DNA of 64,000 bases. Source: Chinchilla lanigera. Taxonomy: Eukaryota; Chordata; Mammalia; Rodentia; Chinchillidae. A program made the position numbers and the translations under genes. The stretch spans positions 2,154,753 through 2,218,752 of the forward strand of contig NW_004955518.1 in assembly GCF_000276665.1 (NCBI RefSeq). The letters run 5' to 3'. Below, one piece after another: positions 35,081 through 47,265 of this stretch. The stretch's first letter is position 1. The number at the start of each line of letters is the position of its first letter. The notes under the pieces were generated by a model. That model did no database searches. It saw nothing but the letters and a program-made list of their open reading frames with translations, and was not told the DNA's origin.

Positions 35081-35531
35081 AATGTCCAGTCTCTTAAAAT
35101 GTTCTTCATTTTTGTTACAGTGTTTCTTATCTCTTGCACTTATCTTTGTTTCTTCTGTAAATTGTCCATCTGTTCTTCCATACTCTTTACTTACCCATTA
35201 GGGCCCTTATGCTGTCAATCATAGTTGTTTTAAATTCCCAATCTGAGAGTTCCAACATCTGTGTCTAGTGCTGAGCTTGCTCTGACTCTTCAAACTTTCT
35301 TGAATTTCACTATGCCTTAATACTTTCCTTTATAACTTAATTTTCTCTACTTTATAACTTAATTCTCTCTATAGCTAGACAAGATGTTCTGGGTCAAAGA
35401 AAGTGCTGTAAATATGCATTAAATGATGTGATGAGGGTGAGTCGGGTGTGTTCTCTGGTACTGTGATAATTTGTTGTTGCAGTGAGCCTGTGCCTCTGCA
35501 CTGGGAGTGACCACATACTCTCCTCACCTTC

Positions 35532-35921
35532 TGTCATGGTTTGCATCTGAACATCCCCCCCAAAGCCTCATGTAGTCACGGGGAGGGCTTCTAGAGTTTA
35601 TGATTGATCCATGGTCCAATGCTGGGATTATGGGTGTGAGAGCTACACCGGCCCTGGGGCACATAGTTTGCATACAACGTAAGGGTGGGAAAGAGGCTCG
35701 CTCTCTCCCACTGCTGCTCCTCCCTTTTGCTCTTGTTGCTGTTTCTGTCTTCCACTGCCATGAAGCCATGAATTGTTGCCCTCTGCCATGTGCCATCCTG
35801 CCTTGGAGCTGGCCGAGTATGGACGGAAACCTCCACAAACTGTGAGCTAAATAAACCTTTCCTTCCTTAATTCTGGATGTCAAGTATTTTGTCTCAGCAG
35901 TAAGGAAAGATAACTAAGACA
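35532..35921 (+). mobile_element. MT/ORR1-like MaLR solo LTR (plus)
   Basis: It begins TGTCATGGTTTGCATCTGAA and ends TAAGGAAAGATAACTAAGAC A. ACAAACTGTGAGCTAAATAA and ACCTTTCCTTCCTTAATTC include the polyadenylation signal. Flanks CCTTC and CCTGC match at 4 of 5 bases. It is the same family as 34711-35080 but in the opposite orientation, 451 bases away. Confidence 0.85.
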
Positions 35922-36207
35922 CCTGCCATCCCCTTACATGGCACAGGATGCATGCAATTTTTCTCACCTCCAGTTCAGTTAGGCTCTTATGATATGGCAA
36001 TAATTGAGGCTTCAGTGAAACAATTTCTCCTCAGACTAATTTCTTCTCCTGGTTGAAAGAACAGAATGTTCTGTTACTTTGAAACAATTTCTTTCCTACT
36101 CATGCTGGAAAGGAGAAGAGATTTTTCTCCACTGTTCACTGAGCCTCTGGGTTAAAACTCAGAAAAATACCCCCTCACGTCAAGGTTCTTCTGGAGTGTT
36201 TCTCTCT

Positions 36208-36311
36208 CAAAATTATCCACAGATTTTTTTGGGGGGGAGTGGGTACCAGGAATCAAACTCATGACCTTGTGCTTGCCAGGCAGCCACTTATATCCCTGGC
36301 CCAAAATTATC
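36208..36311 (-). mobile_element. ID SINE inside the L1M
   Basis: The body is 36218-36301, the complement of an ID with a CCAGGGATATAAGTGGCTGC-like head and a GGTACC ending. CAAAATTATC is repeated at 36208-36217 and 36302-36311 as the target duplication. The poly-T/G run on its left is the tail. Confidence 0.88.
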
Positions 36312-36689
36312 TGCACTGAACCAGCAGTAATTTGGTGGTTATAGCTTAGGTTTTCCTACCTCTGCAGTTTGCCATGGGGGCTTCTTCTCGTGAGTTTCTC
36401 TACTCTAGTAAATTGTGACTTTCTGTATCTCCTTGTCTTTCTCTCCAATTTCAGGGGCAGTGGCTTGCCCTGCAATCCCACTTCTCGAATGTATCTAAAA
36501 GGAACTGTTGATTGTTTTAAATTTCATTCAGCTTTTTACTTAATAGTAAAGTAAACACTTCCAGCTCTGAAGATGCCCGATTGGAATCCAGAAGTACGGT
36601 TCCACCTCTGTGAGATTTCCAGATAGGTAAATCCATAGAGACGAGAGTAAAATAGTGGATGTTTCAGATCAAGAGAATATGGACTTGAG

Positions 36690-36975
36690 GGATGACCCCT
36701 CAAGGGTATAGGATTTCTTTTTATGGTGGTGAAGCTATGTTCAAATTAATTTGATGATGGTTGTACAACTCTGGAGATATACTAAAAACCATTGAACTGT
36801 ACACTAATTGATGGATTGTATGGTATGTTAATTGTAAAGTTAAAGAAAAAAGGAAAGGAGGGAGAGAAGGAGGAGGGACAGAGGAAGAAAAAGAAAGAAA
36901 GGAGAGAAAGGGATGAATGAAAAAGGATGAAAGGGATGAGAGAGAAAGAGAGGAAGAGAAAGAGGAAGGGGGTTC
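36690..36975 (+). mobile_element. L1M 3' end with purine-rich tail
   Basis: TTTGATGATGGTTGTACAAC, GAGATATACTAAAAACCATT and GAACTGTACACTAATTGATG are the well-known L1M/MER-type 3' end. It passes into a tail at 36843-36972 that is nearly all purine (AAAG, GGGA and GAGA units). Confidence 0.7.
36843..36972. repeat. 130-bp polypurine tract
   Basis: The tract is of GAAA, GGAG and GAGA units with few pyrimidines. The serine/phenylalanine-rich minus-strand frame here is an artefact. Confidence 0.85.
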
Positions 36976-37947
36976 CTCCATCTGCAGGAAGCTTTACGAT
37001 AGATACGGTGTTTAGACGGTACCTCTGAGCATTTATTACAGTGCTCTACAGCCTATTTAGATGTATGCGTCTTCTCCAAGGAGACCTCAAACTAGTGAAG
37101 AGCAAATGCTGTATTTTGTTCTTTTTAGACTGACAAAACCTGGAGCAGTAGCTGTCATATAGATGGTATCTAGCAAATACTAACCAAATGTAGAGGAGGG
37201 AGACATCATGCCCTCACGACCAAAGTCACAGAAAGCTAATCAAAAATAGCTCCCATTTCCAGTAGTTGCACAAGGAAAGTATCTGGATGCCCAAGTTTCT
37301 GCTCCAAGTGGGAATACAGTTTCAACTGGCCTCCTGCTCAGGAAGTGCCTCCCTGCCCAGAGTCCCAAACATTGCTCCTATGCTCAGGCGGGGTCCCCAA
37401 TGTAACAGGGAGCACAGCCTGGCAGGCAAGGAGAGGAGAGCTGAGAAACCCAACAGATATGCAGAGGAAGTCTTGGATCACAAGCAAAATCAGAAGGCAA
37501 TAGTTTGCAGAATGTATGCTACCACTGCCAATTTCAACCAAATCTGCCTATCCAGAATTCCACTTAACGTGAAATCTGAGTGTTTACTTATGTTCAGTCT
37601 AGGAATTTTTGTACCTAAAGCAAGCATCCTGGGCAAAAGAAATGGTCAACCTCAGAAGTGAGCAGGAAGGACAAGAAAGGCGTATGTCTCAGCCCAGCCT
37701 GAAAGAGGAACTTAAAAGTCAGCATGCTAGATTTTTTATCAAACCAGACATTAAGATATTCTTATATTTATAGATTTTTATGAATTAATGCTGAAGACAA
37801 TGAAAAAAATCCTGACTGTGTCTTCAGTTATTCTCAGTAAGAAATGTTATTAGTCTCATATATTTCTAATTAAAGATCTCCTTGAAGACCTGACCATAGC
37901 TGATAGCTAGATGACAGATATTAGATAGATAGATAGATAGATAGATA

Positions 37948-37983
<36 letters not shown>

Positions 37984-39030
37984 TGTTGGCCCCCTCCTGT
38001 AACTATCAGGGTTTCTTACCCAGCGAGTGGTGGTATCTTTTAGAGAAAAGACATGCTGGACCTTCGGTATTCACAAATTACCCTTTTTTAAAATCGCTAC
38101 TTTAAAACATACTGACACAAACATAGGTCATCACACATATCTCTGACGCAAATTGAAGATCAGCACAAACTCACCAATTACATGGAAACAAAACTTTAAA
38201 AGTCAATAAAATTCAATTTGACCATGTGAAGTTGGTAGCTTCAGTGATGTTATTTTTGTTGAAATGGATTGCAATGCGCATGTAATGCTAGCAATTTTGC
38301 CGCATTGGCATTTCTGAGTGTGGCTCCCCACACTGATAGTGTACAGTGGAGTAACTCAAATCCCCAACCTCCTTCCTCAGTTTAACTCCACTCAAGCTAC
38401 ACCTCCACTCATGCTAAGCTTCTGGGTGTTATTTGCCCTTCACTAGAGTGCAGACGATAAAAAGAAAATGCAGAAATCGTCCCAGTGTATACTACCGATA
38501 AACTGATCATGTAGTTGCTATTAAATTAGATTTATAATTTGTTAAACTTACATTATAAGTTTTAGGACACCATAAAATTATAAAATTTGCATAAAGATCC
38601 TCTGACTCTCAGTTGAGAAACGTTCTGTTAGGTCAGCCACCCACCCTGTAAGAAATCCCCATCTGTCCATGAACTCACATAAATTTCTGTGACCAAGGAG
38701 ACGCAGACCCGCCCCTGTTCTCCAGAAACCTTGAGGAGGCAGTACCTTCCAGATCGTATCAGCATTTACAACGTAATGATGAATCCTTTCACAGTGAGTT
38801 TTCCTCCATAAGCTGAAGAGGGAGGGAGAAATTCCCAGGAAGGCAAGGGTCAGAAAACAGCCCAACTCCTTCCTCAGCAAACCCTCCCCAGGGCAACTGC
38901 TCTGTCTAGCTTGAAGTCACCTCCCCTGACCCTGCTGAGGTGGACCACATATGACTGTGTCCCCAGGAAGTCTAAGATATCAGTTTATAAACCTCTGTTA
39001 ATCAGTGAATTGTTTTTATAACCGGCTTTT
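36976..39030. other. mostly unique sequence
   Basis: A weak MIR-like end is seen at about 37140-37200 (TAGATGGTATCTAGCAAATA). The only clear feature is the compound microsatellite at 37921-37980. Otherwise nothing is recognised. Confidence 0.45.
37921..37980. repeat. compound (TAGA)n(GA)n microsatellite
   Basis: About seven TAGA/GATA units pass directly into fifteen GA units. Confidence 0.95.
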
Positions 39031-39560
39031 TTTTCTTGCTGTTTTTTCATTTTTTAATTGTGGTGAAATGTGCATAACTGGCCATCTTAATCATTTTAAA
39101 TGTACAGTTCAATAATATTTAGCATGTTCATATTGTTGTGCAATTAGTCTCCAGAACATTTTCATCTTGTAAAATCTGAACTCTACACCTGTTAAGCGCT
39201 AACTGTCCTCCCCACCTGCTAGTCTTTGGCAGCTACTCTTCTACTTTCTGTGTTTATGAGTTTGATTATTCCAAGTACCAAATATATATATACTCATACA
39301 GTATTTTTACTTTTGTGACCTATTTAGTTCACTTAAAATAATGTCCTCACAGTTCATCCACATTGTAATAGATGTCAAAATTCCCTTCCTTTTAAAGGTT
39401 GAATAATATTCCATCCTATCCCATTGTATGTCTATATCAACTTTATCCATTCATATGTTGATGAACATTTAGGTTGTTTCCATCTTTTCTGGTTTTTTGA
39501 ATAAAGTTGCTAGGAACATGGGTGCATTTTATTTCATGTTTTACCGAACTGGTTGGTTCT
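39030..39560 (-). mobile_element. L1M LINE fragment, 3' region (minus)
   Basis: TTAATTGTGGTGAAATGTGC, TTTTAAATGTACAGTTCAAT, TTGTTGTGCAATTAGTCTCC, AGTTCATCCACATTGTAATA, TTGAATAATATTCCATCC and TTATCCATTCATATGTTGAT all match the well-known reverse complement of L1M ORF2/3' sequence. The fragment ends near TAGGAACATGGGTGCA. Confidence 0.85.
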
Positions 39561-39584
39561 TCAGGTTCTACTGCCACAGTTTAT

Positions 39585-40250
39585 GACTGTGGCATGGTTC
39601 AAAAGGTACAACAAAGGATTACCTGGAGTCAGTGTCCAGTCCAGACCCTGAGAAGGCCCCCCTTACCTTAGACCCCTCAGCATGAGAAAGTCTGATAAGG
39701 ATAGCCCCAAACTGAAGCCTCTGTGGGTATTTATTGATAGAACCAGGCAACAAGGATAAAAGAAAAGGTGGGTATTTGGGCAGGAACTTATGTGCAACCA
39801 GGGAAAGAACAGGGGAAGGTCAGGGGTGTCTGTTAAATGACTGACCTTGGGACCAACCTAAATGACAATTCAGAATGTGAGCAGGGCAACAGCCAGAGCC
39901 CTCATTTCTTAAGGCAACGTATCTGAGGCAGCTTGGACTTGTGCCCCGGTGGCTGTCTCTGCATCTCTAACCATACGTTGGGGGAGGTTGGGGGCACATG
40001 GCTCCAGAAGCCCCTTACCTCTGCACAGCCATCTCATACACACCTCTGGCCAAAGCCCCCACCTCTACCACATTACCTTCTGAGTTTTCTAGATTTTCCA
40101 ATCTCCATTTCAGTGTGGACAAACTTGCCTTCAAGACTTGATATTTTGTGTCCACTGTATAATTCCACATGCTTTTTACTTTGGGTGTGGGCACAAATTT
40201 GCAGGGAAGACAGGTTGTAATGGGCTAACTCTAGAACATCCCCGGGAACA
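39585..40250 (-). mobile_element. possible further LTR
   Basis: On the minus strand a GGTTCTATCAATAAATACCC segment looks like an LTR polyadenylation region, and TG...CA-like ends can be proposed (TGTGGCATGGTTC at the left, GGGAACA at the right). No target duplication is found. The open frame at 39933-40220 has no domain. This could equally be unique sequence. Confidence 0.3.
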
Positions 40251-40596
40251 TGTAAAGTGGCATAAGTAATTTTTGATTCGACTCCAGTGGAGAAGAACTA
40301 AGCAGGTCCGATCAGGTCAATCTCAGCTGGCAGCTGCAGGGTTTCATCCTGCACTGTTCTCAGAAGGACCCTATCCTGAAGCTCCTCTCTCACCAGCTCA
40401 CCTTTTAAGGATTTCACACATGCTAAGGGAGAAACTGTCTCTCTTATAAGTAATAAAGAAAGCCCAAAATTAGCTGAAATTTTAGGCAGAGTCTGTCATT
40501 CCATCCTGAAGATTTTTTGTGAGTGACACGTTGAAATGTGCTGTCTTTTAAGGAGGATCATCCAGTGTTGCTGCCTAATAGCTGCCCAAGTAAATG

Positions 40597-40646
40597 TACA
40601 CATACACACACATGCCCACACACACACATACACACAAACACACATG
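40597..40646. repeat. imperfect (CA)n microsatellite
   Basis: CACA units are interrupted by CAT and CCC triplets. Confidence 0.85.
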
Positions 40647-41895
40647 TGCATGCAGGTAGGATCTATAGCCCCCTGACCTTTGGAAATCTGTCATCCCAAA
40701 CTCGAGGGCTATGTAGAAAGTCCTCTTAATGTGGTTGTACTACCTTTTGATCAAAAAATAAACCCTCTTGGGGCAGTTTTGTTCCTCTCAAGTGGCTTCA
40801 CAACAGAATAAAGCAACTTTCTCCCACACCACATGAAAACGTTTATTTTCATAAAATGGGGACAAAACAGAGGTGTTTTCCTCTCTAGGTCCACAGCTGC
40901 CCAAGCCTCCAAGCAAATCCTTGTACAGGTGAATGAAGAACTGCTCCCAGGCTGAAGAGCAAAGTCTGTTCTCTTCACAAACACCCCCGGCTGAGAGCCC
41001 CGGTGGAAGTTCTGGATTTGGGGTGTGATGGTCAAGTAGGAGGTGTAAAAATATTTTGTAAACAGTAAAATGCTTTACAAGTCAAATGCATCAATACTTC
41101 ATTTGAAAAAAGTTAATTAAAATAATTTTCTGCTTTGAAATATTTTGTTGATGCTTTCCATGCCCACTGGGTAGGATTTGGTCAGCGTGAGTAAATGATT
41201 AATCCAAACCACCAGCTACAGTCTGTCTGGCCTGTGTCATGTCAGGATCAAAGAGCTGATTTAAGATCAAAAGGCTTTGCAGTCCACAAACCAAGCCTGC
41301 ATCTGCCTCACCTAATGCCCCCAAAGGAGGCCCTTTCCACAAAACAACAAAAATTGCCTCCTCTGTATCCTCAAGCAAGTTCTGTTTCATATGTTTCCAT
41401 ACTCAGGAAGCAGTGAGTGCTCAGAACACCGAGAGGTAAAGTCAGGAGAAAACAGGGCAAAGGTGACCTGTATCTTTTTTAGGGACACAAGGCTCTTGGC
41501 CTCCCACACACTTCCCAAAATTTCAGGAACTGGAAATCTCTTTTCTAGGAGGAAGAGTGCTCGCCTTTCCTGTTTTTTCATAAACCACTAATGATAAAAA
41601 TTCTGCTAAAAATAAACTTAAGATCTCTGACTATAAAGTGTTTCATAATTTCTCCCTCCCGGGCTGATAGACTTTCAGCTCCACCTCCATTTCCACTCCC
41701 CCAGCAGTGGCCTCTATAGCAGTCAGGAAAATGGAAATGTTAGTGTTTTTTTCTGTTGTTCATTTTTTTCTCATCTACTTATGCCTTATCCTCATCTCAG
41801 ATTATAAATGCTGAACACTCGCCTAACTATTGAAATTCACAAGGGTTTATTTAGGGAGAGAGTACAGGAACCTTCACTTTGGAGGGCACCATCAA

Positions 41896-41908
41896 GCACA
41901 CACACATG

Positions 41909-41938
<30 letters not shown>
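41896..41938. repeat. (CA)n microsatellite
   Basis: CA units with an early ATG interruption, then about 15 pure units. Confidence 0.93.
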
Positions 41939-41939
<1 letters not shown>

Positions 41940-42299
41940 TCTTACCCAATTAAATTCTTTCTAAGTGATTCTGGAATTTGTAAGACAAAAATTTTAAAGA
42001 TACATCCATTTCAAAAGTGCTGCCACATGGTGGTAAGACCTATACTACCCTTCTATGCCTCTTCCTGGGCTTTTGTAAGCTCTTGATAGTCAATGCAGGT
42101 TCTGATCCCCGGGTTGCTCTGAGTCACCGAACCTTGTCACATCTCAACTTCTAAAGTTTCAGAGCTGGCCAACCACACCAACCCCACTTGATCCTTTCCA
42201 TGCCAAAGCCAGGTTGAAATATCTGATCAAAAAGGCCTCCCCTATCCATGTCTGCCACCTACCCTGAGCAGGCTTAGGGTCCAGTCTCACACAAATGCT

Positions 42300-42815
42300 G
42301 AACCTGAATCTAAGTGAGAGGACAACCAGAAAAATTCAACTTGAAGACTTCAGTAACTAGCCTGGATCCTTCAGAAAATGTAATAAAACGTAAATCTGGA
42401 GAATTGCTCTCTATACCAAAGGAAGCTAATAAGACATAGTAACTAAATGCAGTGAATGGGCCTGTGTTCAATCTTAGCATTTAAAAAATACCCACAAATA
42501 AGACATTAATGTAAACATCAAGGACATTTGAACATAAATTGCATATTAAATAATATTGTTATATAAAAATAGAAATTGTAGTATAAAAATTATATTGCAG
42601 TTATACAGAATAACGTCTCTCTTTTAAGACTTAAATGATGAAGTACTTAGAGATGAAAGAAAGAATGTGATGCCTACCACTAACTCTAAAGCAATTCAGC
42701 AAAACTTAGAGAGAGAGGAATCAAGTATTGCAAACTTAATATTTATAAATTCATGTGACAATTATATGGTATACTATTCTTGTGACTTCAAAAAGAGTTC
42801 AAATTTTTCAAACTA
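42300..42815 (+). mobile_element. L1M 3' UTR fragment
   Basis: CTGGAGAATTGCTCTCTATA, CCAAAGGAAGCTAATAAGAC, TAAATGCAGTGAATGGGC, then AAATGATGAAGTACTTAGAG and TGTGACAATTATATGGTATA, ACTATTCTTGTGACTTC follow the order of an old L1M 3' UTR. Confidence 0.65.
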
Positions 42816-43810
42816 AAAAGTTGAAGATGCAGACATTGCTGCAGTTCTCATCATCCATATTTTTCTCATTTCTCTGAGATCCTTACACATTAAATTTCTT
42901 CAGTCTTACTTCCAGAAACAAACACGATGTGTACAAAAGTTTTCATGAAACAGATACACATGGGAGGGGAAAAGGGAGGGAAGGTTAGCTAGTCAATGGC
43001 CCATCTATACTGCAGACAAACATACTCTGAACTCCAGATCAGATATAACTAAGATCCCATCACACTTGTAAATAATTGAATTCTTTCATTATACAACATA
43101 CATTGTACAGTATATTATATAGAATGCATATATTAAAGTTCATTCTAATTATTATATGGTACACATTTATTATATGTCCATTGTCTAACAGAATGGAAAA
43201 AGATGACACCAGTAGAAATGACTGAGACTCAGAAGCCCTAAAGAAAACTTGGAGCCTCCCCCAACCCCCTCTGAAGATCCCTAGCCAGTCTGAGTCTACT
43301 GCAAAACTCACAATAGTCAATCCTACTCTTAGTGGATCTAGGCTGATACAATTTTCAACCAACATAGTATTAAACACAAGTAGAAATATAAATAAACCAG
43401 GGTTTTAAGAAAGTATAGATAATAAACTTTGATGGTGAACTAGAAGTCATCGGGACCCAAGCAGATTGAGCCTGTGTGTGTTGATAGGAGTGTGCCCACA
43501 GTAGCAGCAAGGCATTGGGATCAGCTGTGGTTGAATGGAAAGAGAATGGGAGGGATCATTCACAACAATTTCTAAACAATACTTCTCAACAGTATTACTA
43601 TGCTCCAGGCTCTGTGCCTGTCAATTCAGGAATCAAATTCTAGAACTTAGGAGAATCACATGCACAGATACTATATTTGTTTTGGATCTATTAATTTGGT
43701 CTCCCTATTATAATGGAAATCTATCATGGCCTAAGACCAGTTTTTGTTTGCCTTTAATTCTGGCAGGCCCTGCTGAATGCTTCCTTACTGACACAGATGC
43801 CTAGAGAATG
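42816..43810. other. unique sequence, nothing recognised
   Basis: A/T-rich. The 105-residue minus-strand frame at 43060-43377 has no recognisable domain. Confidence 0.45.
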
Positions 43811-44137
43811 GTTGGTATGTTAGTCAGCTTTTCATTGCTGGAACAAAATACCTGACATACACAGTTTAAAGAAGAAAAGGTTTATTTGGGGTTACGGTTT
43901 CAGAGGTTCTGTTGAAGGTAGGCCAGCTCTGTGGCAGAAACATCATGGCAGAAAGGCATAGTGGAGGAAAGATACTCACCTCATGGTGGACAGGAAGCAT
44001 AGAGCAAGGGAAAAGCAAGAAAGAAAGAGACCAAAGACCAGATCCCCCCACTTCATCAACCCAGACACACACAGAATGGCTCCTAGATGTCTCTCATACC
44101 AATCAAGTTGACAATCAAGTTTAACCATCATAGTTGG
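43811..44137 (-). mobile_element. solo LTR with 5-bp target duplication
   Basis: The LTR is 43816-44132, with TATGTTAGTCAG at the left and AACCATCATA at the right. GTTGG is present on both sides (43811-43815 and 44133-44137), the length expected for an ERVL/MaLR insertion. Inside are AACAAAATACCTGACATACA, AAGGTTTATTTGGGGTTACG and TCATGGTGGACAGGAAGCAT, the same order as at 21937-22273. No internal retroviral region is present. Confidence 0.8.
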
Positions 44138-44689
44138 TTACTGACAGATCATATTCTTTGACACTGAATGAGTCTTTAAACATAGGAGTAGCTTCCAATG
44201 AAGTTTGACTAAATTTTAGTCAAATGGTCCCAGTCAGCCCTTATTTGCTTCATTTCTAATTCACATTCCTTCACTCCCAAGGATATCATAGCATCTTATA
44301 AATGCAATTCTAAAGTCTGAAGCTCATCCACATAAGAGTGAGCAGTGAACAATGGTAAGCACTATGCCATGAAGTGTCCCAGTGTTGTGCCTCAATGCAG
44401 GTCTTATTTTTCATCCTGTTTCATTACGCAGTTTAAAGCCAACTCCTTTCATACTCAAAACGCTGACTTCTTTATTCTTAAGTCATTTTAGTTCATGCTA
44501 ATCTGTACACCCAAACTGCAGTCTTATCTAAATAAACACAGTAAGTGAAACCAAGAGCCTGATATTAGAGTCTAGGCATGCTCAAAGGAGCTCATAAGCC
44601 CAACAGTAAAGAGCAAAGGAATCTATGAGACAGAGACAGATGCAAACGTATTTCTGACACATGCAGGTAATATGATAGCCAACATCTCT
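44138..44689. other. unique sequence, nothing recognised
   Basis: No repeat or exon is recognised. Confidence 0.45.
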
Positions 44690-44885
44690 GGAAGATTCGT
44701 TAGGTGCCAGGCACTTTTTAGACATTATCTCATTCAACTACATGTAACCATACAATATAAACCTTGTTAATCCCACCTCACAAATAAGAAAAGTAGAATC
44801 TCAAAGAAGCCAAGAATTTTGGCCAAGATTTCTCAGCTAGAAAGTGAAAGAGCCAGAACACAAATTTAAGTCTTTCTGATTTTAA
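44690..44885 (+). mobile_element. MIR/L2-like repeat
   Basis: TAGGTGCCAGGCACTTTTTA, GACATTATCTCATTCAACTA, TAATCCCACCTCACAAATAA, TTTCTCAGCTAGAAAGTGAA and AGAGCCAGAACACAAATTTA give the complete order of the common MIR-type repeat. Confidence 0.75.
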
Positions 44886-44949
44886 TTCAGTATTCTGCAG
44901 ACAAACGTATTCTGAACCAACCATTTCCCTCACACATAGAAAATCAAGC

Positions 44950-45290
44950 AACCCACAAAGGGTATTGTATCTGCCAGGTTATGGTCAGAAAACAGAACCC
45001 CCACTAGCAATTTTAACAGAGAAAAATTAATATAGGGAAATGGTTATAAACAGGGGTAGGGGGCTTTGAAAGGCAAATGGGGAAGCCTGAATAACAAAAG
45101 CAGTGCTATAGAATGTAACTGCCACTTCTGGGACCAGAGGAAGTATGAAAGAGTGTGGGGTCATCAGCTTCTAAATGCTTTGGAGCCATTTGGAGCTTGG
45201 ACTCAGACTTCTGAAAGGGCACTGCCCTGCTGGAGCTGGTCCCTGAATTGGAATGACTGACCGTTTCCAGGAGAACTGAATTATCCATTT
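44950..45290 (+). mobile_element. possible ancient LTR relic
   Basis: GAAAAATTAATATAGGGAAA, TGGTTATAAACAGGGGTAG and AAAGGCAAATGGGGAAGCC resemble an old LTR or MER element. The rest is too diverged to assign. Confidence 0.3.
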
Positions 45291-46977
45291 TGCAATTCAT
45301 CTGGATGGAGATATAATTTGGAAACTGTATGTTCCCTACATATATGCCTCCTATGTGTGTGTGAAGGGAAGAAGGATTTCTCAAAGCAAGCAGACATTAA
45401 GAGAGAAAAGTACATTTTTCCCTTTTGCAAAATAAATGTTGAAGCATTCCTAATGCATCAAGTCTAAAGAAATGCATTTCCTATGCCAGATGTGAAATGA
45501 TAAAAAGATGTCTTTTTTTTCTCCCATGTAAATATGTCAAACTATCTTTATTAGAGTCTAAAATAAAGTATTTGCTAGTGGATATTTCCAGCATACCAAG
45601 TACTAAATTCTTTGGATTTAAATTCTAGAGTTCTTATATTTTGCTCCCTGGAAGGAAAGATGGATATTAGAAAGCAAAATTTTTAAATTTATCCAGGGTT
45701 TATTCTGTCCAACCACCTGAATATTAAAATCATCCATATCGATTTGAAATTTAATTTTCTGAAAGTATTTCCTGCCTCTTCAGACATGGATATTGATGTT
45801 ACTGCATTACTCCTCCTTCTTCCCCCACAAAATTCTTGGAAACATTTCTTTGGCAGGCGGGGTTATGTATTTGGCATTCACCAAGACCATTCTCAGCATT
45901 TTATTTATTTTCCACAAGCCCATCATCATCTGTGGGTTCGTACTGTACTTTCCTTTTTTCCAGCAGTAGGCGAAGAGACCAAAGCGGCTTTTTTCAGATG
46001 TACTTTCTCTCCTTTTTCTTCTGGCCAGAAAAGGACAAGACTCTGCCTTTGCCCCACTCATCTTGATACTCCATATTGATGGAAAACTCTGACCGCTCCT
46101 CAACAGCTCATTTCAAATTATTTGGGATGATAAAATAATGCTTTCTCAGGAATCATTCACTCAGTGGTGTTACTCTAAAACAGAGTGTGTTTGGGATTAG
46201 GAGAGGAAGGATGAATGTATGTGCTGGAGTTACAAAAGGAAGGCTTCCATAGGACGAGGGATCCCAGACCAACAGATTACCATGGCTCCAAAGAGTCCTC
46301 TGTCTCAAGACTCACAGCTATGGCATCTCCCAAGCTCCACTGATATACCCACCCCCATGTGTTAACTCGTAACATTAGTTATGAAGTCTACAGTTTGTCA
46401 AAAGGAAGGTAGAACATTTTTGTAGATCAGTTTTCCCTTAGAATTGAATTAGCTTGCCAGTCATCTCCCTGGGTCCTAAGGGAACAGAATTTAGGAAAGA
46501 GAGGTTTTGAAAAAGACAGAAAGAGGAGCATGGCTCTGCATGGCACAAATGAGAGCCCCACCCCCACCCCCAGTGAAATCAGCCCATGGTATTTTATTTG
46601 GCCAGTACAAACTAAAAACAAATTTTTAAAAAACATTAAAAAATGTTTAAATTCACTGGATCTCCATATTTTAATATTGTGAGAGTTCAAATAAAAACTG
46701 GTTTTCCCATTCCTCCTGGAATCTTGAGCCACCTTTTAATGCCCACTCCATGGGCATCATTAGCATCACCTTGGATTCCTGCAACAATTTTCTTCACTCA
46801 CTTGGCCGACCTGACCAGGGTCTGCAAATGCTTGTGCTTATGATTCCAAAGCAGGGGCTCAGGCCCAGATAAGATACCTCTGGGTGGGAGGGGCTGGGAT
46901 GACACCACAGTGCTAGCTTGGTATTTGGAGGCTCAGGGGTATAGTGGGCAGAACAGCAGAAAAAGAGAGTATCAAGA
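45291..46977. other. unique sequence, nothing recognised
   Basis: Frames at 45744-46079 (plus) and 45807-46103 (minus) overlap without any domain. The only remarkable point is that this sequence runs up to the composite element at 46978. Confidence 0.45.
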
Positions 46978-47265
46978 TAGTGTGAGGGAGCGCCCTGAAA
47001 GACGAGCCAGGCACACGGGGAGCCTCGGGCGGGGAGTGCCAGTCTTCCAACCAGCTCACTCCCTGCCTCGTAAGCGCCCGAAAGGAGGGCCCCCAGCGCA
47101 GGGGTAGCCACGCGGGGCAAGCGCTGTTGCACACTGGCCCTCAGGCCCAGGCGGCTGCCACCGCTCAATTGAGAACAACCATGACACAGAGAAACAATGA
47201 CACAATTGGCCCACCATGCACCGGCTGCAAATGCCCACCCACGGACGTGTGTGAATCATTCAAAC

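Larger units (their letters stand above)
34450..36605 (+). mobile_element. ancient L1M 3' UTR, split by two LTRs and an ID
   Basis: Three pieces (34450-34710, 35081-35531 and 35922-36605) join into one old L1M 3' region. Recognisable segments are CTTCATTTTTGTTACAGTGT, TAGTTGTTTTAAATTCCCAA, GAGAGTTCCAACATCTGTGT, AGCTAGACAAGATGTTCTGG, GTGAGCCTGTGCCTCTGCAC, then TTAGGCTCTTATGATATG, AACAGAATGTTCTGTTAC, and finally TCCAGCTCTGAAGATGCC. The three insertions fall at 34711-35080, 35532-35921 and 36218-36301. Confidence 0.75.
40251..42295. other. mostly unique sequence with two CA microsatellites
   Basis: Apart from the CA tracts at 40597-40646 and 41896-41938, nothing is recognised. Confidence 0.45.

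Noticed and set aside
34711..35921. A single provirus with two LTRs
   Set aside because: The LTRs are in opposite orientation and the 451 bases between them are old L1M 3' UTR, not retroviral coding sequence.
37921..37980. CRISPR-like repeat array
   Set aside because: It is a simple tandem repeat without spacers, in a mammalian genome. No other regular repeat-spacer array is present.
46990..47170. CpG island promoter of a host gene
   Set aside because: It lies inside a retro-inserted unit framed by target duplications, so it came with the element. No downstream exon is seen.
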